Origin: Hyphomicrobiales bacterium
Lineage (GTDB): Bacteria > Pseudomonadota > Alphaproteobacteria > Rhizobiales > Rhizobiaceae
Reading direction: 5' to 3'
Assembly (NCBI GenBank): GCA_900471925.1
Contig: UCGV01000026.1
Coordinates: 62,001-126,000 of the forward strand
Length of the DNA: 64,000 nucleotides
A program made the position numbers and the translations under genes. The notes under the pieces are model-generated. The model had not been told where the DNA came from. It made no database searches and saw only the letters and a list, made by a program, of their open reading frames with translations. Shown here in pieces: positions 44,347 to 53,544 of this stretch; within the stretch, counting starts at the first letter, position 1, and each line of letters begins with the position of its first letter.

Positions 44347-45534
44347 ATGAAAGACCTCACGCAATGCGTCGTCACGCCCAACGTGAAAACGGAGGGCTTC
44401 GCATCCCTCGGCCCCGCCATCCACCGGGCATCGACCATCGTCTTCGAGAATGCCGAGGCCTACGCGAAACGCGGCGAGCGCGGTCATGACGGCTATAGCT
44501 ACGGCCTCTACGGCACACCGACGACGCGCACGCTGGAAGAAAAGCTGACGCGACTGGAACAGGGCGTGCGCACCTTCCTGCTGCCCTCGGGACAGGCGGC
44601 CAATACCATCGCCATGCTCCCCTTCCTGAAGGCGGGTGACAAGGTGCTGATCGCGGACACCACCTATCCGCCACTGCGCGATTTCGCCAACAGCGAACTG
44701 ACCCGCTTCGGCATCGACGTCGATTATTACGACGCCGTCGATCCTGCCGATCTGGAATCACGCATCGATACGCGCACGAAAATCGTCTGGTGTGAATCTC
44801 CCGGCTCGACGACGATGGAAGTACAGGATCTGCCGCGCATCGCGGAAATCGCCCATCGGTACGGCGCTCTCGTCGGCTTCGACAATACCTGGGCGACGCC
44901 CCTGTATTACAAGCCGCTCACGCTTGGCGCCGATATCGTCACCGAAGCGCTTACCAAATATGTCTCCGGCCATTCCGATCTGCTGCTGGGCTCGCTCACC
45001 GTCGCCGACGAGAGCCTGATCGCCCCGATCCGCACCGCCCTCGGCCGTTACGGCATCGGCGTATCACCCGATGATGCGGCCCTTGCGCTGCGCGGCTTCG
45101 AGACGCTCGGCATCCGCCTGAAACATGCTGAAGCCGGTGCGCAGGCCCTGATCGCCGAGATTGCCCGCCATCCTCTGGTGACGCGAGTGCTGCACCCCGC
45201 CTTGCCCGATTGCCCCGGCCACGCGATCTGGAAACGTGATTTTACCGGCGCTAACGGCCTCTTCAGCGTGCTCTTCACACCGGCGGCAACACCCCATGTT
45301 GCCTCTGCGCTCGATGTCCTGAACACCTTCTCCATCGGCGCCTCCTGGGGTGGCACCCACAGCCTGATGGCGCCCATGCCGGTCAAGGCGCATCGCACGG
45401 CAAGACCATGGAAAGAAGAAGACCTGATCCTGCGCATCAGCGTCGGGTTGGAAGATCCTGAAGATCTGATGACCGATGTCACGGCCCTGCTCGCCGAGAT
45501 TACTGCCCGTGTCGAACGGCAGGCGCCTGCCTAG
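44347..45534 (+). CDS. Cystathionine beta-lyase family PLP-dependent enzyme
   Basis: 395 residues of the Cys/Met metabolism family: SYGLYGTPTTRTLEE, LPSGQAANTIAML (PLP phosphate), DNTWATP and the Schiff-base lysine K204 in TEALTKYVSGHSD. Likely cleaves cystathionine or a related sulfur amino acid to a keto acid, ammonia and a thiol; beta-lyase versus other activity is not certain. Controlled by the divergent LysR. Confidence 0.88.
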   Translation: MKDLTQCVVTPNVKTEGFASLGPAIHRASTIVFENAEAYAKRGERGHDGYSYGLYGTPTTRTLEEKLTRLEQGVRTFLLPSGQAANTIAMLPFLKAGDKVLIADTTYPPLRDFANSELTRFGIDVDYYDAVDPADLESRIDTRTKIVWCESPGSTTMEVQDLPRIAEIAHRYGALVGFDNTWATPLYYKPLTLGADIVTEALTKYVSGHSDLLLGSLTVADESLIAPIRTALGRYGIGVSPDDAALALRGFETLGIRLKHAEAGAQALIAEIARHPLVTRVLHPALPDCPGHAIWKRDFTGANGLFSVLFTPAATPHVASALDVLNTFSIGASWGGTHSLMAPMPVKAHRTARPWKEEDLILRISVGLEDPEDLMTDVTALLAEITARVERQAPA

Positions 45535-45594
45535 GGCATTTTGCAGGGCAATTTCAGAAAAACCGGTTTCGCGTCCGGAATGTTCTAGCCCTTC
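45534..45594. repeat. Diverged rhizobial intergenic repeat
   Basis: A stretch starting CTAGGGCATTTTGCAGGGC with GCGTCCGGAAT near the end parallels the CTAGAGCAATTCCAGCAG...GCGTCCGGAATTGCG units at 53541. It begins at the lyase stop codon. Confidence 0.5.
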
Positions 45595-45776
45595 GCTAGT
45601 TCGGGCGCTTCGTCATCGATGAACGTCGGCAAGCCAGACTTCATCAACTGCTCGCTCGCCCAGGACATGGCGTGCAGCTCGAAGTCGAACATGCGTTCGC
45701 TGACGCTACCGTTCCGGGTAACGCGGACGATCCATTTGCCGGATTGTTCTGATATACGGACCGGGTTTTCAAACAC
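45585..45776 (-). CDS. Small conserved-looking hypothetical protein
   Basis: 63 residues, GTG start at 45776 with GAGG eight bases before. Sequence MFENPVRISEQSGKWIVRV then a helix with Trp/Met; no signal or metal motif. Looks protein-like and similar in style to small rhizobial hypotheticals; function unknown. Confidence 0.5.
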   Translation of the reverse strand: MFENPVRISEQSGKWIVRVTRNGSVSERMFDFELHAMSWASEQLMKSGLPTFIDDEAPELAKG

Positions 45777-45984
45777 GCTGCCATCCTCAATGGTCGGGGC
45801 GGAAGCGGTTAGACTCTCAGCGACAGCGCCCGTGCAAACTGCTGTCGATGTGGAAAGATTACACGGTCGGCGCGGCTCCGTCGATTAAAAATGACATGTC
45901 GCGATCCGGTATCGCCAGCTCTGGAAAATCACGTTTCCTGCTGTACATCTGTAAGTCCCGCCACCAAGCAGGACCGGAATCTTC

Positions 45985-47991
45985 GTGCCGCCAGCCACTG
46001 ACCAGCCCGACATCGAGACCCGGAAGCGACTGGACGCGCTCGAAGCCTTCGACGTCCTCGATACGGCGCCCGAACCTGCCTTCGACGATATCGTCTTCAT
46101 CGCAGCAACCGTCTGCAACGCACCGGTCGCACTCATCAGCCTCATCGAGACCGAACGGCAATGGTTCAAGGCCAGGATCGGTATCGAGGCCAGCGAAACG
46201 CCGATCGAGCAATCGATCTGCTCCCACGCGCTGGCAAGCCCGCAGCCGCTTGTCATTGCCGATCTGGCCGGCGACGAGCGCACGAAAAACAATCCGCTGG
46301 TCCTCTCGCCGCCCTTCATCCGCTTTTATGCCGGGGCGCCGCTCGTCCTGCCGGAGGGCACCGTTGTCGGCACGCTCTGCATCATCGATACGATCCCGCG
46401 GCCGGAGGGCCTTGGCGCGGATCAGCTCCGCGTCCTGCAGGCGCTCTCCCGCCAGGTCGTCACGCTTCTTGAGGCGCGGCGTCAGTCGAGCCGCAAGGAC
46501 GAACTCTTTCGCCGCCAGAAAAGCATCAGCTCGGCCATGCGTTCGTCGGCACGTAAATACATCGCCGCACAGGAGGCCGGTCGCATCGGCACGTTCGAGC
46601 TCGATATCGCCACGGACGAGATGAAAGTGTCGCCGGAATTCTGCCGCATATTCGGCGTCCCGGTCGCAGGCAGCTACCCCGCTTCGCTCTTCGAAGGCAT
46701 GGTCGTGCCCGATGACGGCGCTGTCCGCTCCAATCCTGCCACGCGTGCGGACGGCACTGCCGCCATGGATGTCGAATATCGCATCGACACGGCAGATCGC
46801 GGCCGGCGCTGGATCTCCCGCCACGCCTCGTTTGCATCGGACGAGGATGGCAGTCCCGCCGTCCTGCGCGGCACCGTACAGGATGTCACCGATGAAAAAC
46901 GCGCCGGCGCCCGCATCCAGGCACTGCTCGATCTCGGCGACCGGCTGCGCGATCTCGACGACGTCGAATCCATGGCGATCGCCGCTGCGGATCTGATGGC
47001 CAAGGCGCTCGATGCCACGCGAGCGGGCTTCGGCATCGTCGATATTTTCAGCCAGACCATTGTCCTGCAGCCGGAATGGTGCGCGCCGGGCGTTGTATCG
47101 CTCGCCGGCCGCCACGACTTTCACGATTACGGAACGCGGATCGACGAATTGAAGCGCGGCCATGCCGTCATCATCGAGGACGTCGCGACAGACCCGCGCA
47201 CATCGGATCATGCGCAGGCGCTGCTCGACCTCGATGTCAGGATGCTGGTCAACGTCCCGATCTTCGACCACGGCCGCTTCAGTCTCATGGTCTTCGCCCA
47301 TTACGACAGCGAATATGACTGGTCGGACGAAGAACTCGCCTTGATGCGCAGTTTTGGCGACCGCGTGCAGATCGCCATCGCCCGCGTGCGCGCCGAGGCC
47401 GAGCAGGATATCCTCAACCGCGAGATCAGCCATCGGCTCAAGAACACCTTCGCCATGATCCAGGCGATCGCCACCCAGAGCCTGCGTCCGGTGGCCGAGC
47501 GCGAACACGTGAAAACCTTCGAGCGCAGGCTTCATGCGCTGAGCCGCGCCCATGACATCCTGCTGCAGGACAATTGGCTGAGCGCCGATGTTTCGGGCCT
47601 CGTAAAACAGTCCGTGGAAACCTTCGGCGTTCTCGACCGCGTGCTGATGGAAGGCCCCGATATCGCGGTCGGCGCCCGCGGCTCGCTGTCGCTATCGCTC
47701 ATCCTGCACGAGCTCGTCACCAACGCCGTAAAATATGGCTCGCTCTCCATGGAACAGGGTCACGTAAATGTGCGTTGGGCTATTGAAGGTCGAGGAGAAC
47801 AAGCTACCTTCTACTTTTCGTGGTACGAAACCGGTGGCCCGCCCGCCTCGCAGCCGGAGAAAAAAGGTTTCGGTTCCAAGCTCATCAAAATGGGCCTCAT
47901 CGGTTCCGGACAATCTGAAACACGATACAGCCTTGATGGCTTCTCGGTCGAAATGTCCGCGTCGCTCTCGCAAATGCAAAGGAGCGAATGA
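45985..47991 (+). CDS. HWE-family sensor histidine kinase (GAF-PAS-GAF)
   Basis: 668 residues without transmembrane helices. GAF domain ~30-160 (VALISLIETERQWFKARIG, CSHAL), PAS ~195-300, second GAF ~320-460, then the kinase: phospho-acceptor His483 in NREISHRLKNTFAMIQAIA and ATP-binding N-box ILHELVTNAVKYGSLS, an HWE/HisKA_2 arrangement common in rhizobia. GAF domains may bind a chromophore or small ligand; no chromophore Cys is obvious. GTG start at 45985. Paired with the receiver gene three bases downstream. Confidence 0.92.
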   Translation: MPPATDQPDIETRKRLDALEAFDVLDTAPEPAFDDIVFIAATVCNAPVALISLIETERQWFKARIGIEASETPIEQSICSHALASPQPLVIADLAGDERTKNNPLVLSPPFIRFYAGAPLVLPEGTVVGTLCIIDTIPRPEGLGADQLRVLQALSRQVVTLLEARRQSSRKDELFRRQKSISSAMRSSARKYIAAQEAGRIGTFELDIATDEMKVSPEFCRIFGVPVAGSYPASLFEGMVVPDDGAVRSNPATRADGTAAMDVEYRIDTADRGRRWISRHASFASDEDGSPAVLRGTVQDVTDEKRAGARIQALLDLGDRLRDLDDVESMAIAAADLMAKALDATRAGFGIVDIFSQTIVLQPEWCAPGVVSLAGRHDFHDYGTRIDELKRGHAVIIEDVATDPRTSDHAQALLDLDVRMLVNVPIFDHGRFSLMVFAHYDSEYDWSDEELALMRSFGDRVQIAIARVRAEAEQDILNREISHRLKNTFAMIQAIATQSLRPVAEREHVKTFERRLHALSRAHDILLQDNWLSADVSGLVKQSVETFGVLDRVLMEGPDIAVGARGSLSLSLILHELVTNAVKYGSLSMEQGHVNVRWAIEGRGEQATFYFSWYETGGPPASQPEKKGFGSKLIKMGLIGSGQSETRYSLDGFSVEMSASLSQMQRSE

Positions 47992-47994
47992 TCC

Positions 47995-48378
47995 ATGGCA
48001 CAATCTGCGCCGATAAAAAGGCAGGTTGTCCTCGTCGTCGAGGACGAACCGCTGCAACGAATGATGGCGGTCGATCTGGTCGAAGATGCCGGCTTCGAAG
48101 CGCTGGAGGCCGCAGATGCCGACGAGGCCGTCCGCATTCTGGAAAGCCGCAGCGATATCCGCATCGTCGTGTCCGATATAGACATGCCCGGCAGCATGGA
48201 CGGCATGATGCTGGCCAGTGCCGTGCGCGACCGCTGGCCACCGATCGAGATCATCCTCGTCTCGGGCCATGTCAGGGAAAAGGAAGTGGAGCTTCCCGAC
48301 CGTGGCGTCTTCTTCTCCAAACCCTATGACACCGGACGCATGGTTCGCACCCTGCAGAATTTCGCTACGCACCACTGA
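47995..48378 (+). CDS. Single-domain response regulator (CheY-like)
   Basis: 127 residues, receiver only: acidic pocket VVEDEPLQR, phospho-acceptor Asp61 in VVSDIDMPG, and the conserved Lys in FFSKPYD. No output domain, so it probably relays phosphate from the adjacent HWE kinase or modulates it. Confidence 0.93.
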   Translation: MAQSAPIKRQVVLVVEDEPLQRMMAVDLVEDAGFEALEAADADEAVRILESRSDIRIVVSDIDMPGSMDGMMLASAVRDRWPPIEIILVSGHVREKEVELPDRGVFFSKPYDTGRMVRTLQNFATHH

Positions 48379-48380
48379 GA

Positions 48381-48404
48381 CGGGCGGACGATAGACACCG
48401 CCCG
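48381..48404. terminator. Bidirectional hairpin between convergent genes
   Basis: CGGGCGG (48381-48387) and CCGCCCG (48398-48404) pair around 10 bases just after the receiver stop and 14 bases from the next minus-strand stop. Confidence 0.55.
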
Positions 48405-48418
48405 CCCGCCGGATTTCC

Positions 48419-49303
48419 TTAGGCGCTCTTTTCGAAGATTGCGCGGTGCTGCTCGACGAAGGCCTCCACCGTCATCGCCGGTTCGCCGGTGATCTCCTCG
48501 AACAGCGAGTTCGTGCCGGCGAAGACGCCGTTCTGGCAATCCTCGGCGATGCAGAGGAAATGCTGGATGAGGAAATCGTCGAGGCCGAATGTCTTCAGAT
48601 GTGCCTTGTAGGCTTCCGATGTCACCGGTCTATAGCTGATCCTGCGGCCGAGCACGTCGCTCATCTTCTCGGCGATCTCGGTTTCGTTGAGTTCCACCGG
48701 CCCGAACAGCGGATAGATCTTGCCGGCATGTTGGGCCGGGTTCTCCAGCAACGCCGCAATCAGCCGTGCCTGATCCTCGCCGGTTACCGGCGCGTGCCGC
48801 CCCTCGCCATAGGGAAGCGCGATCACGTCATCCTTCACGATGCCGTTGCGCACCCACGGAAAGGTCAGCCATTCCGAGAAGAAGGTCGGACGGATATGGG
48901 CTGTCGGAACGCCCGACCAGTCGAGCACGCGTTCGGAAATCCAGTGATTGCGGGCCGCATGGCTCTTCGCCACCTCGCGCGCCGAAATCTGCGACATGTT
49001 GACGATAAGCTCGACCTTGGCGCGCTGCGCCGCATCGGCAAAATAGGCCGTCACGTCGATCAGGTCATGGCGGATCGGATAGCAGAGATAGGCGGCGTTG
49101 ATGCCCTCGAGGGCACCGATGACGGCATCATGATCGGTCAGATCGCCGACCACGATCTCCGCTCCGACCGCAGCCAGCGCTTCGGAACGTGCATCCTGAC
49201 GATGCACGAGCGCACGCACCTTGTGGCCTTTCTCCAGCAGGATGCGGGTCGTATGCTTGCCGGTTTTGCCGGTGGCGCCGGTCACGAGATAGGTCTTGGA
49301 CAT
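48419..49303 (-). CDS. NmrA/SDR-type NAD(P)H-binding protein
   Basis: 294 residues: Rossmann motif VTGATGKTGKHTTRILLEKGHKVRAL and the atypical-SDR body of the NmrA/QOR2 group (AAYLCYPIRHDLIDV, NMSQISAREVAKSHAARNHW). Probably an NADPH-dependent quinone-type oxidoreductase. Divergent from a TetR gene with strong operator palindromes. Confidence 0.89.
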   Translation of the reverse strand: MSKTYLVTGATGKTGKHTTRILLEKGHKVRALVHRQDARSEALAAVGAEIVVGDLTDHDAVIGALEGINAAYLCYPIRHDLIDVTAYFADAAQRAKVELIVNMSQISAREVAKSHAARNHWISERVLDWSGVPTAHIRPTFFSEWLTFPWVRNGIVKDDVIALPYGEGRHAPVTGEDQARLIAALLENPAQHAGKIYPLFGPVELNETEIAEKMSDVLGRRISYRPVTSEAYKAHLKTFGLDDFLIQHFLCIAEDCQNGVFAGTNSLFEEITGEPAMTVEAFVEQHRAIFEKSA

Positions 49304-49389
49304 CAGTCTTCTCCGTTTTGAAAAAAGGGCGCGGAAACCCGCCGGAGCGAAGCGCGATGCTCGCCCGGTCGAGAAGTGCCTAGCCTTGA

Positions 49390-49439
49390 AATTTAGATTA
49401 TGAGTGACATCTATTTAGATGTTGGATATGATCTAAATT
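49390..49439. promoter_or_regulatory. Nested palindromic TetR operator
   Basis: AATTTAGAT (49390-49398) pairs with ATCTAAATT (49431-49439); inside it ACATCTA-TT-TAGATGT (49407-49422) is a perfect palindrome. Both share the TAGAT core and lie between divergent genes. Confidence 0.75.
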
Positions 49440-49461
49440 GTCAAGCAGGTCGGAGTTGAAA

Positions 49462-50019
49462 ATGCGAAAATCGAATGAGGAAGCGGCCAAAACGCGAAAG
49501 ACCATCGTCGCGACAGCCGCCAACGAAATCAGGCGTTCCGGCATTGCGGAGGCGAGCGTGTCGGACATCATGGCCGCCGCCGGCCTGACCTCGGGCGGCT
49601 TCTACCGCCATTTCGAAAGCAAGGATCAACTGGTCGCCGAAGCACTGGAAAAAGCTGGAGACCAGCTCACCGAAAGCCTGCGGAAGGTCGCCGCATCGGG
49701 CAGCTATGACGATCTCGTCAACGCCTATATCGGCGCCACCAACAAGGCGCTGACCGAGGTCCCTTCCTGCCCCTACGCCTCCCTCGGCAGCGAAATCGCC
49801 CGCGCCGGCCCCGCCCCGCGTGAAGCCGTGACGAAGCTGATGGAAGACATGTTCACCCTCTTCGGATCAGGCCCCGGCGGCACCAAGGCAGCCCGCCGCA
49901 AAGGCATGGCCGCCTTCGCAACCCTCGTCGGCGCCATGACGCTGGCCCGCATTTCGACGGATAGGGATATGGCCGAAGAGATATTAGACGTGGCACGGCA
50001 GAAGCTGCACAAGGCCTGA
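49462..50019 (+). CDS. TetR family transcriptional regulator
   Basis: 185 residues with TetR helix-turn-helix (EIRRSGIAEASVSDIMAAAGLTSGGFYRHF). Short C-terminal ligand domain. Likely represses itself and the divergent NAD(P)H-binding protein through the palindromes upstream. Confidence 0.92.
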   Translation: MRKSNEEAAKTRKTIVATAANEIRRSGIAEASVSDIMAAAGLTSGGFYRHFESKDQLVAEALEKAGDQLTESLRKVAASGSYDDLVNAYIGATNKALTEVPSCPYASLGSEIARAGPAPREAVTKLMEDMFTLFGSGPGGTKAARRKGMAAFATLVGAMTLARISTDRDMAEEILDVARQKLHKA

Positions 50020-50137
50020 GGTCGCGGCACTTTCTCCGAGCCATCCTCTCCGCGACACGCCCGTCCCGCACCGCGCCTGCACCTCCGTCATCCAAATAGT
50101 TCTTGCGAATCGCATAAGTGCGTGCTTATGTGTCGTC

Positions 50138-50452
50138 ATGATGGAACACGATATTTTCCGCGCTCTCGCCGACCCGACCCGCCGCACGATTTTCGAAAAG
50201 CTTGCAACGGGCAGCATGAATGCGAGCGCGCTTCGCCAGGGCATGGAGATCAGCCAGCCGGCCATGTCACAGCATCTTGCCGTGCTGAAGGCGGCAAGGC
50301 TGGTGCGCGAACAGCGGGAGGGCCGTTTCGTGAACTACGAAGTCGATCCGGATGGCCTTACGCTCATTGCCCAATGGCTGGCGAAATACCGCGCCTACTG
50401 GCCGGCCCGCATCGATGCTCTCAAGCTTCTGCTGAAGGATATGGACCAATGA
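50138..50452 (+). CDS. ArsR-type winged-helix regulator
   Basis: 104 residues: DIFRALADPTRRTIFEKLA and SQPAMSQHLAVLKAARLV. No Cys, so this is not a metal sensor but the ArsR subgroup that precedes SRPBCC genes. The stop overlaps the next ATG by four bases. Confidence 0.92.
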   Translation: MMEHDIFRALADPTRRTIFEKLATGSMNASALRQGMEISQPAMSQHLAVLKAARLVREQREGRFVNYEVDPDGLTLIAQWLAKYRAYWPARIDALKLLLKDMDQ

Positions 50453-50808
50453 ACGACGTGAAAGCCAAGGCGCAGCAAACCGGCTTCGAACAACGATACG
50501 AGCTGGATGCGCCGCCCGAAAAGGTCTGGCGGGCGATCAGCATTGCGGAATTTCGGCGGAAATGGCTGCCACAGGAGGCGCTTGCCGATCCGCATTCCGT
50601 CTCCGAGACACCAGGCAAGGAAATCCGCTACCGATTGCGCGATGACGCCCCGCCCTATCTGGAAAGCTTCGTCACCTTCGAGATCGCGCCGAACACATCA
50701 GGCGGAACCAGCCTGCGGATCATTCACGAACTGACCGGCGCGACATTCGAGCGGCTGATGATCTCTGTCGCCAACAGCAATAGCCCGACGATGATGCTCG
50801 CCGCCTGA
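50449..50808 (+). CDS. SRPBCC (AHSA1-like) domain protein
   Basis: 119 residues; FEQRYELDAPPEKVWRAISI and SFVTFEIAPNTSGGTSLRI form the helix-grip fold of the Activator-of-Hsp90-like group. Somewhat shorter than usual at the C-terminus. Coupled to the ArsR-type regulator; ligand unknown. Confidence 0.88.
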   Translation: MNDVKAKAQQTGFEQRYELDAPPEKVWRAISIAEFRRKWLPQEALADPHSVSETPGKEIRYRLRDDAPPYLESFVTFEIAPNTSGGTSLRIIHELTGATFERLMISVANSNSPTMMLAA

Positions 50809-50909
50809 CGCGGCAAGCCTGTCCCGATCAATCTTCCCGAAGCATGTCGCACGAAACCGCTCCGCGGTTCCGCCGATGCCGCATGCGCCAATCAAAGGAG
50901 AGTTCGCCA

Positions 50910-51530
50910 ATGCGCGAAACGATGCAGCTCGTCCCCATGGTCGTCGAACAATCCTCACAAGGGGAGCGTTCCTTCGATATCTACTCCCGGCTCCTGCGCG
51001 AGCGGATCATCTTCCTGAACGGCGAGGTCAACGATACCGCTTCCGCCCTCGTCTGCGCCCAACTCCTGTTTCTCGAAGCCGAAAACCCGAAAAAGCCGAT
51101 CAATCTCTATATCAATTCGCCTGGTGGAGTCGTGACCAGCGGCCTTGCCATGTATGACACGATGCGTTTCATCCGCGCGCCGGTGCATACGCTCTGCATG
51201 GGCACTGCCCGCTCCATGGGTTCGTTCCTGCTGATGGCCGGCCAGCCCGGAGAACGTTACGCCCTGCCGAATGCCAGCATTCACATCCACCAGCCGCTCG
51301 GCGGCTTTCAGGGCCAGGCCTCCGACATGCTGATCCATGCCGAGGAGATCCGGAAGACCAAGCATCTCATGACACGCCTTTATGCCGAACACTGCGGCAA
51401 ATCCTACGAGCAGTTCGAGCAGGGCATGGATCGCGACCGCTTCATGACGGCGGAAGAAGCGCTCGAATGGGGGCTGATCGATCGCATTCTGAAGGATCGC
51501 GAGGAGATTGAGGATGCAGTATCGCTATAG
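50910..51530 (+). CDS. clpP: ATP-dependent Clp protease proteolytic subunit paralogue
   Basis: 206 residues. Catalytic Ser102 lies in TARSMGSFLLMAG, His127 in HIHQPLGG, and the Asp in the DRDRF segment (~174-176). The residue before the catalytic Ser is Arg where canonical ClpP has Ala. AAAGGAGAG precedes the ATG. No clpX or tig nearby, so this is probably an extra ClpP paralogue, as rhizobia often carry several; it needs a Clp ATPase partner from elsewhere. Confidence 0.9.
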   Translation: MRETMQLVPMVVEQSSQGERSFDIYSRLLRERIIFLNGEVNDTASALVCAQLLFLEAENPKKPINLYINSPGGVVTSGLAMYDTMRFIRAPVHTLCMGTARSMGSFLLMAGQPGERYALPNASIHIHQPLGGFQGQASDMLIHAEEIRKTKHLMTRLYAEHCGKSYEQFEQGMDRDRFMTAEEALEWGLIDRILKDREEIEDAVSL

Positions 51531-51554
51531 GCGATACCGTCGGCTAGAAATCCA

Positions 51555-51570
51555 CGGCCCTTTCGGGCCG
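51555..51570 (+). terminator. Hairpin after clpP
   Basis: CGGCCC and GGGCCG pair around TTTC about 25 bases after the clpP stop, extended by flanking G/C pairs. Confidence 0.5.
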
Positions 51571-51609
51571 CGGCTCCCGATAGAATGGACTTAGCCTGTC
51601 AGCTCAGCC

Positions 51610-52068
51610 TCAGGTGCCGGCCTTCAAAGCCGTATTGCAAAGGCTCCAATAGCCGCCGCCCTTCTGGATCCATTTCAGATCGTTCAGCGTGCCGGCATCC
51701 TTGTTGGCATGGTAGCTGTCGACGCAGGTATGCAGCCGGCCCTTGGCGGGCGTTTCGCTCGCATATTTCTTGTCGATCGCCTTCGGCATGGTTACGCCCC
51801 TGGGCGCCTTCACCGTCGGCTTTTCCGGTTCCTTGTCCGTCGTGGCGGCCACCGCCTTGTCATCGGCGGCATCTTCGGCGGCCGCATCCGCGCCGCAGAA
51901 TTTCGCCCTGAAGTCGTTCCACTTCATATCCTTGGCCGAACCATCGGCCTTGGCCGTCTGATATTTGGCGCTGCATTCCTTCATTGTCAGCGCGGAAGCC
52001 GGAGAAACGAAGAAGGCGGCAGCGATCAACGCTCCGACGGAAGCGGGCACAAGCAATCTCGCAATCAT
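51610..52068 (-). CDS. Secreted PsiF-like protein with duplicated Cys module
   Basis: 152 residues. Signal peptide (VPASVGALIAAAFFVSPASA) followed by two copies of the module C-x3-Y-x3-K-x2-G-[ST]-x2-D-[ML]-K-W ending in Cys (C32-C58 and C115-C144), separated by an Ala/Glu/Lys-rich linker. Each module could close a disulfide. It recalls PsiF-repeat periplasmic proteins; function unknown. Confidence 0.75.
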   Translation of the reverse strand: MIARLLVPASVGALIAAAFFVSPASALTMKECSAKYQTAKADGSAKDMKWNDFRAKFCGADAAAEDAADDKAVAATTDKEPEKPTVKAPRGVTMPKAIDKKYASETPAKGRLHTCVDSYHANKDAGTLNDLKWIQKGGGYWSLCNTALKAGT

Positions 52069-52116
52069 TTGACATCCTCGTGTTGGGGGCAGTTCACGGC
52101 ATGCACGGCTTTGAAA

Positions 52117-52461
52117 CTAGGAAAGCTTTCCGTCCGGCGTTGCCGCATCCACCGCGCCAGGCAGGTGATCGGCCAAAAGCTTGGATACGTCATCGGCATT
52201 GACGCCGAACTTGGCCGCGAGATCACGCAACTGGTCGGAAGAAAGAGCCGCCTGGATCTGGTCTGCCGATACGGGAAGATTGTGGCCGGTGCCGATCCAG
52301 GATGAGACCTGCTCGCCGAGACCTGCCTGATTGAGCTGCGAAACGATGCCCTGCAGCCCGCCGGCATTCTCGAACAATCTGCTTGCAACCGCGCCGTAGT
52401 CGACCTGCCTGCCGGCAAGCACATCGGAAAGCACACTGCCTAAGCCATCGAAAATACTCAT
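52117..52461 (-). CDS. YidB family (DUF937) protein
   Basis: 114 residues beginning MSIFDGLGSVLSDVLAG with FENAGGLQGIVSQLNQAGLGEQVSSW and SADQIQAALSSDQLRDLAAKFGV, the YidB pattern. Small, soluble, function unknown. GGAGG precedes the ATG. Confidence 0.88.
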   Translation of the reverse strand: MSIFDGLGSVLSDVLAGRQVDYGAVASRLFENAGGLQGIVSQLNQAGLGEQVSSWIGTGHNLPVSADQIQAALSSDQLRDLAAKFGVNADDVSKLLADHLPGAVDAATPDGKLS

Positions 52462-52644
52462 GGTCGATCCTCCATCCACCAGATGATACTACATTAGCAG
52501 ATGATAACATTTATGTCATCGCGGATTTACCGAAGCCCGATCGTTCCTTCGCGGGCGCCGCACCTCTTGCGAGCCCCCTCCTGCCCTCCCAGATATGTGC
52601 GGAAAACACCGCAGTCCGACCCCATTTCTGAAGGCAGATCACAA

Positions 52645-53544
52645 ATGAAACGCCATGATTTCGATGATCTCGCCGCCTTCGTCATCGTCGCCGAAGAGCG
52701 CAGCTTCACCCGCGCTGCCGCCCGCCTCGGCATCTCGTCCTCGGGCCTCAGCCATATGATGCGCCATCTGGAAGAGCGGCTCGGCATGCGGCTTCTCGCC
52801 CGCACCACCCGCAGCGTGGCAACCACTGAGGCCGGCGAGCGCCTGCTCATCACCCTGCAACCGGCCTTTGCCGAGATCAATCGCGGCCTGCAGGAACTCG
52901 GTCAGCTCCGGGAAAAGCCCTCCGGCACCGTGCGCATCACGTCAGGCAAACATGCAGCCACGTCCCTCGTCATGCCGATCCTGCCGGAATTCCACCGCAC
53001 CTATCCCGATATTCGCGTCGAACTGATCGTCGGCGACCGTTTCGAGGATATCGTCGCCTCGCGCTTCGATGCCGGCATCCGCTTCGGCGAGCGCATCGAC
53101 AAGGATATGATCGGCCTGCGCATCGGCCCCGATATCCGCGCCGCCGTCGTCGCATCGCCCGATTATTTCACGCGCTATCCGCAGCCGAAGACCCCGCGCG
53201 ACCTCGCAGACCACGATTGCGTCACCTATTACATGGCTTCGTTCGGCGGCGCCTATGCCTGGGAATTCACGGAGGATGGCCGCGATATCGAGGTGAAGGT
53301 CTCGGGCAGCTTCATGGTCAACGATTCCGACATGATGGTTGAGGCCGCTCTTGCGGGCTCCGGCCTCGTCTATGTCTTCGAGGAATTCGCCGCCGAACAT
53401 ATCAAGAGCGGCCGGCTGATCCGCGTGCTGGAAGACTATTGCCCGCCCTTTTCAGGCTATTCCATCTATTATCCGAGCCGGCGACAGATGCCGCCGGCCC
53501 TTTCTGTCTTCATCGAGGCGCTGCGCGCCATCCCGAAGCGCTAG
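52645..53544 (+). CDS. LysR family transcriptional regulator
   Basis: 299 residues: FVIVAEERSFTRAAARLGISSSGLSHMMRHLEERL is the winged-helix core; the effector domain follows. Close in style to LysR proteins that control neighbouring oxidoreductases; the alcohol dehydrogenase gene is convergent 122 bases away. The stop codon lies inside the 63-base tandem repeat. Confidence 0.92.
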   Translation: MKRHDFDDLAAFVIVAEERSFTRAAARLGISSSGLSHMMRHLEERLGMRLLARTTRSVATTEAGERLLITLQPAFAEINRGLQELGQLREKPSGTVRITSGKHAATSLVMPILPEFHRTYPDIRVELIVGDRFEDIVASRFDAGIRFGERIDKDMIGLRIGPDIRAAVVASPDYFTRYPQPKTPRDLADHDCVTYYMASFGGAYAWEFTEDGRDIEVKVSGSFMVNDSDMMVEAALAGSGLVYVFEEFAAEHIKSGRLIRVLEDYCPPFSGYSIYYPSRRQMPPALSVFIEALRAIPKR

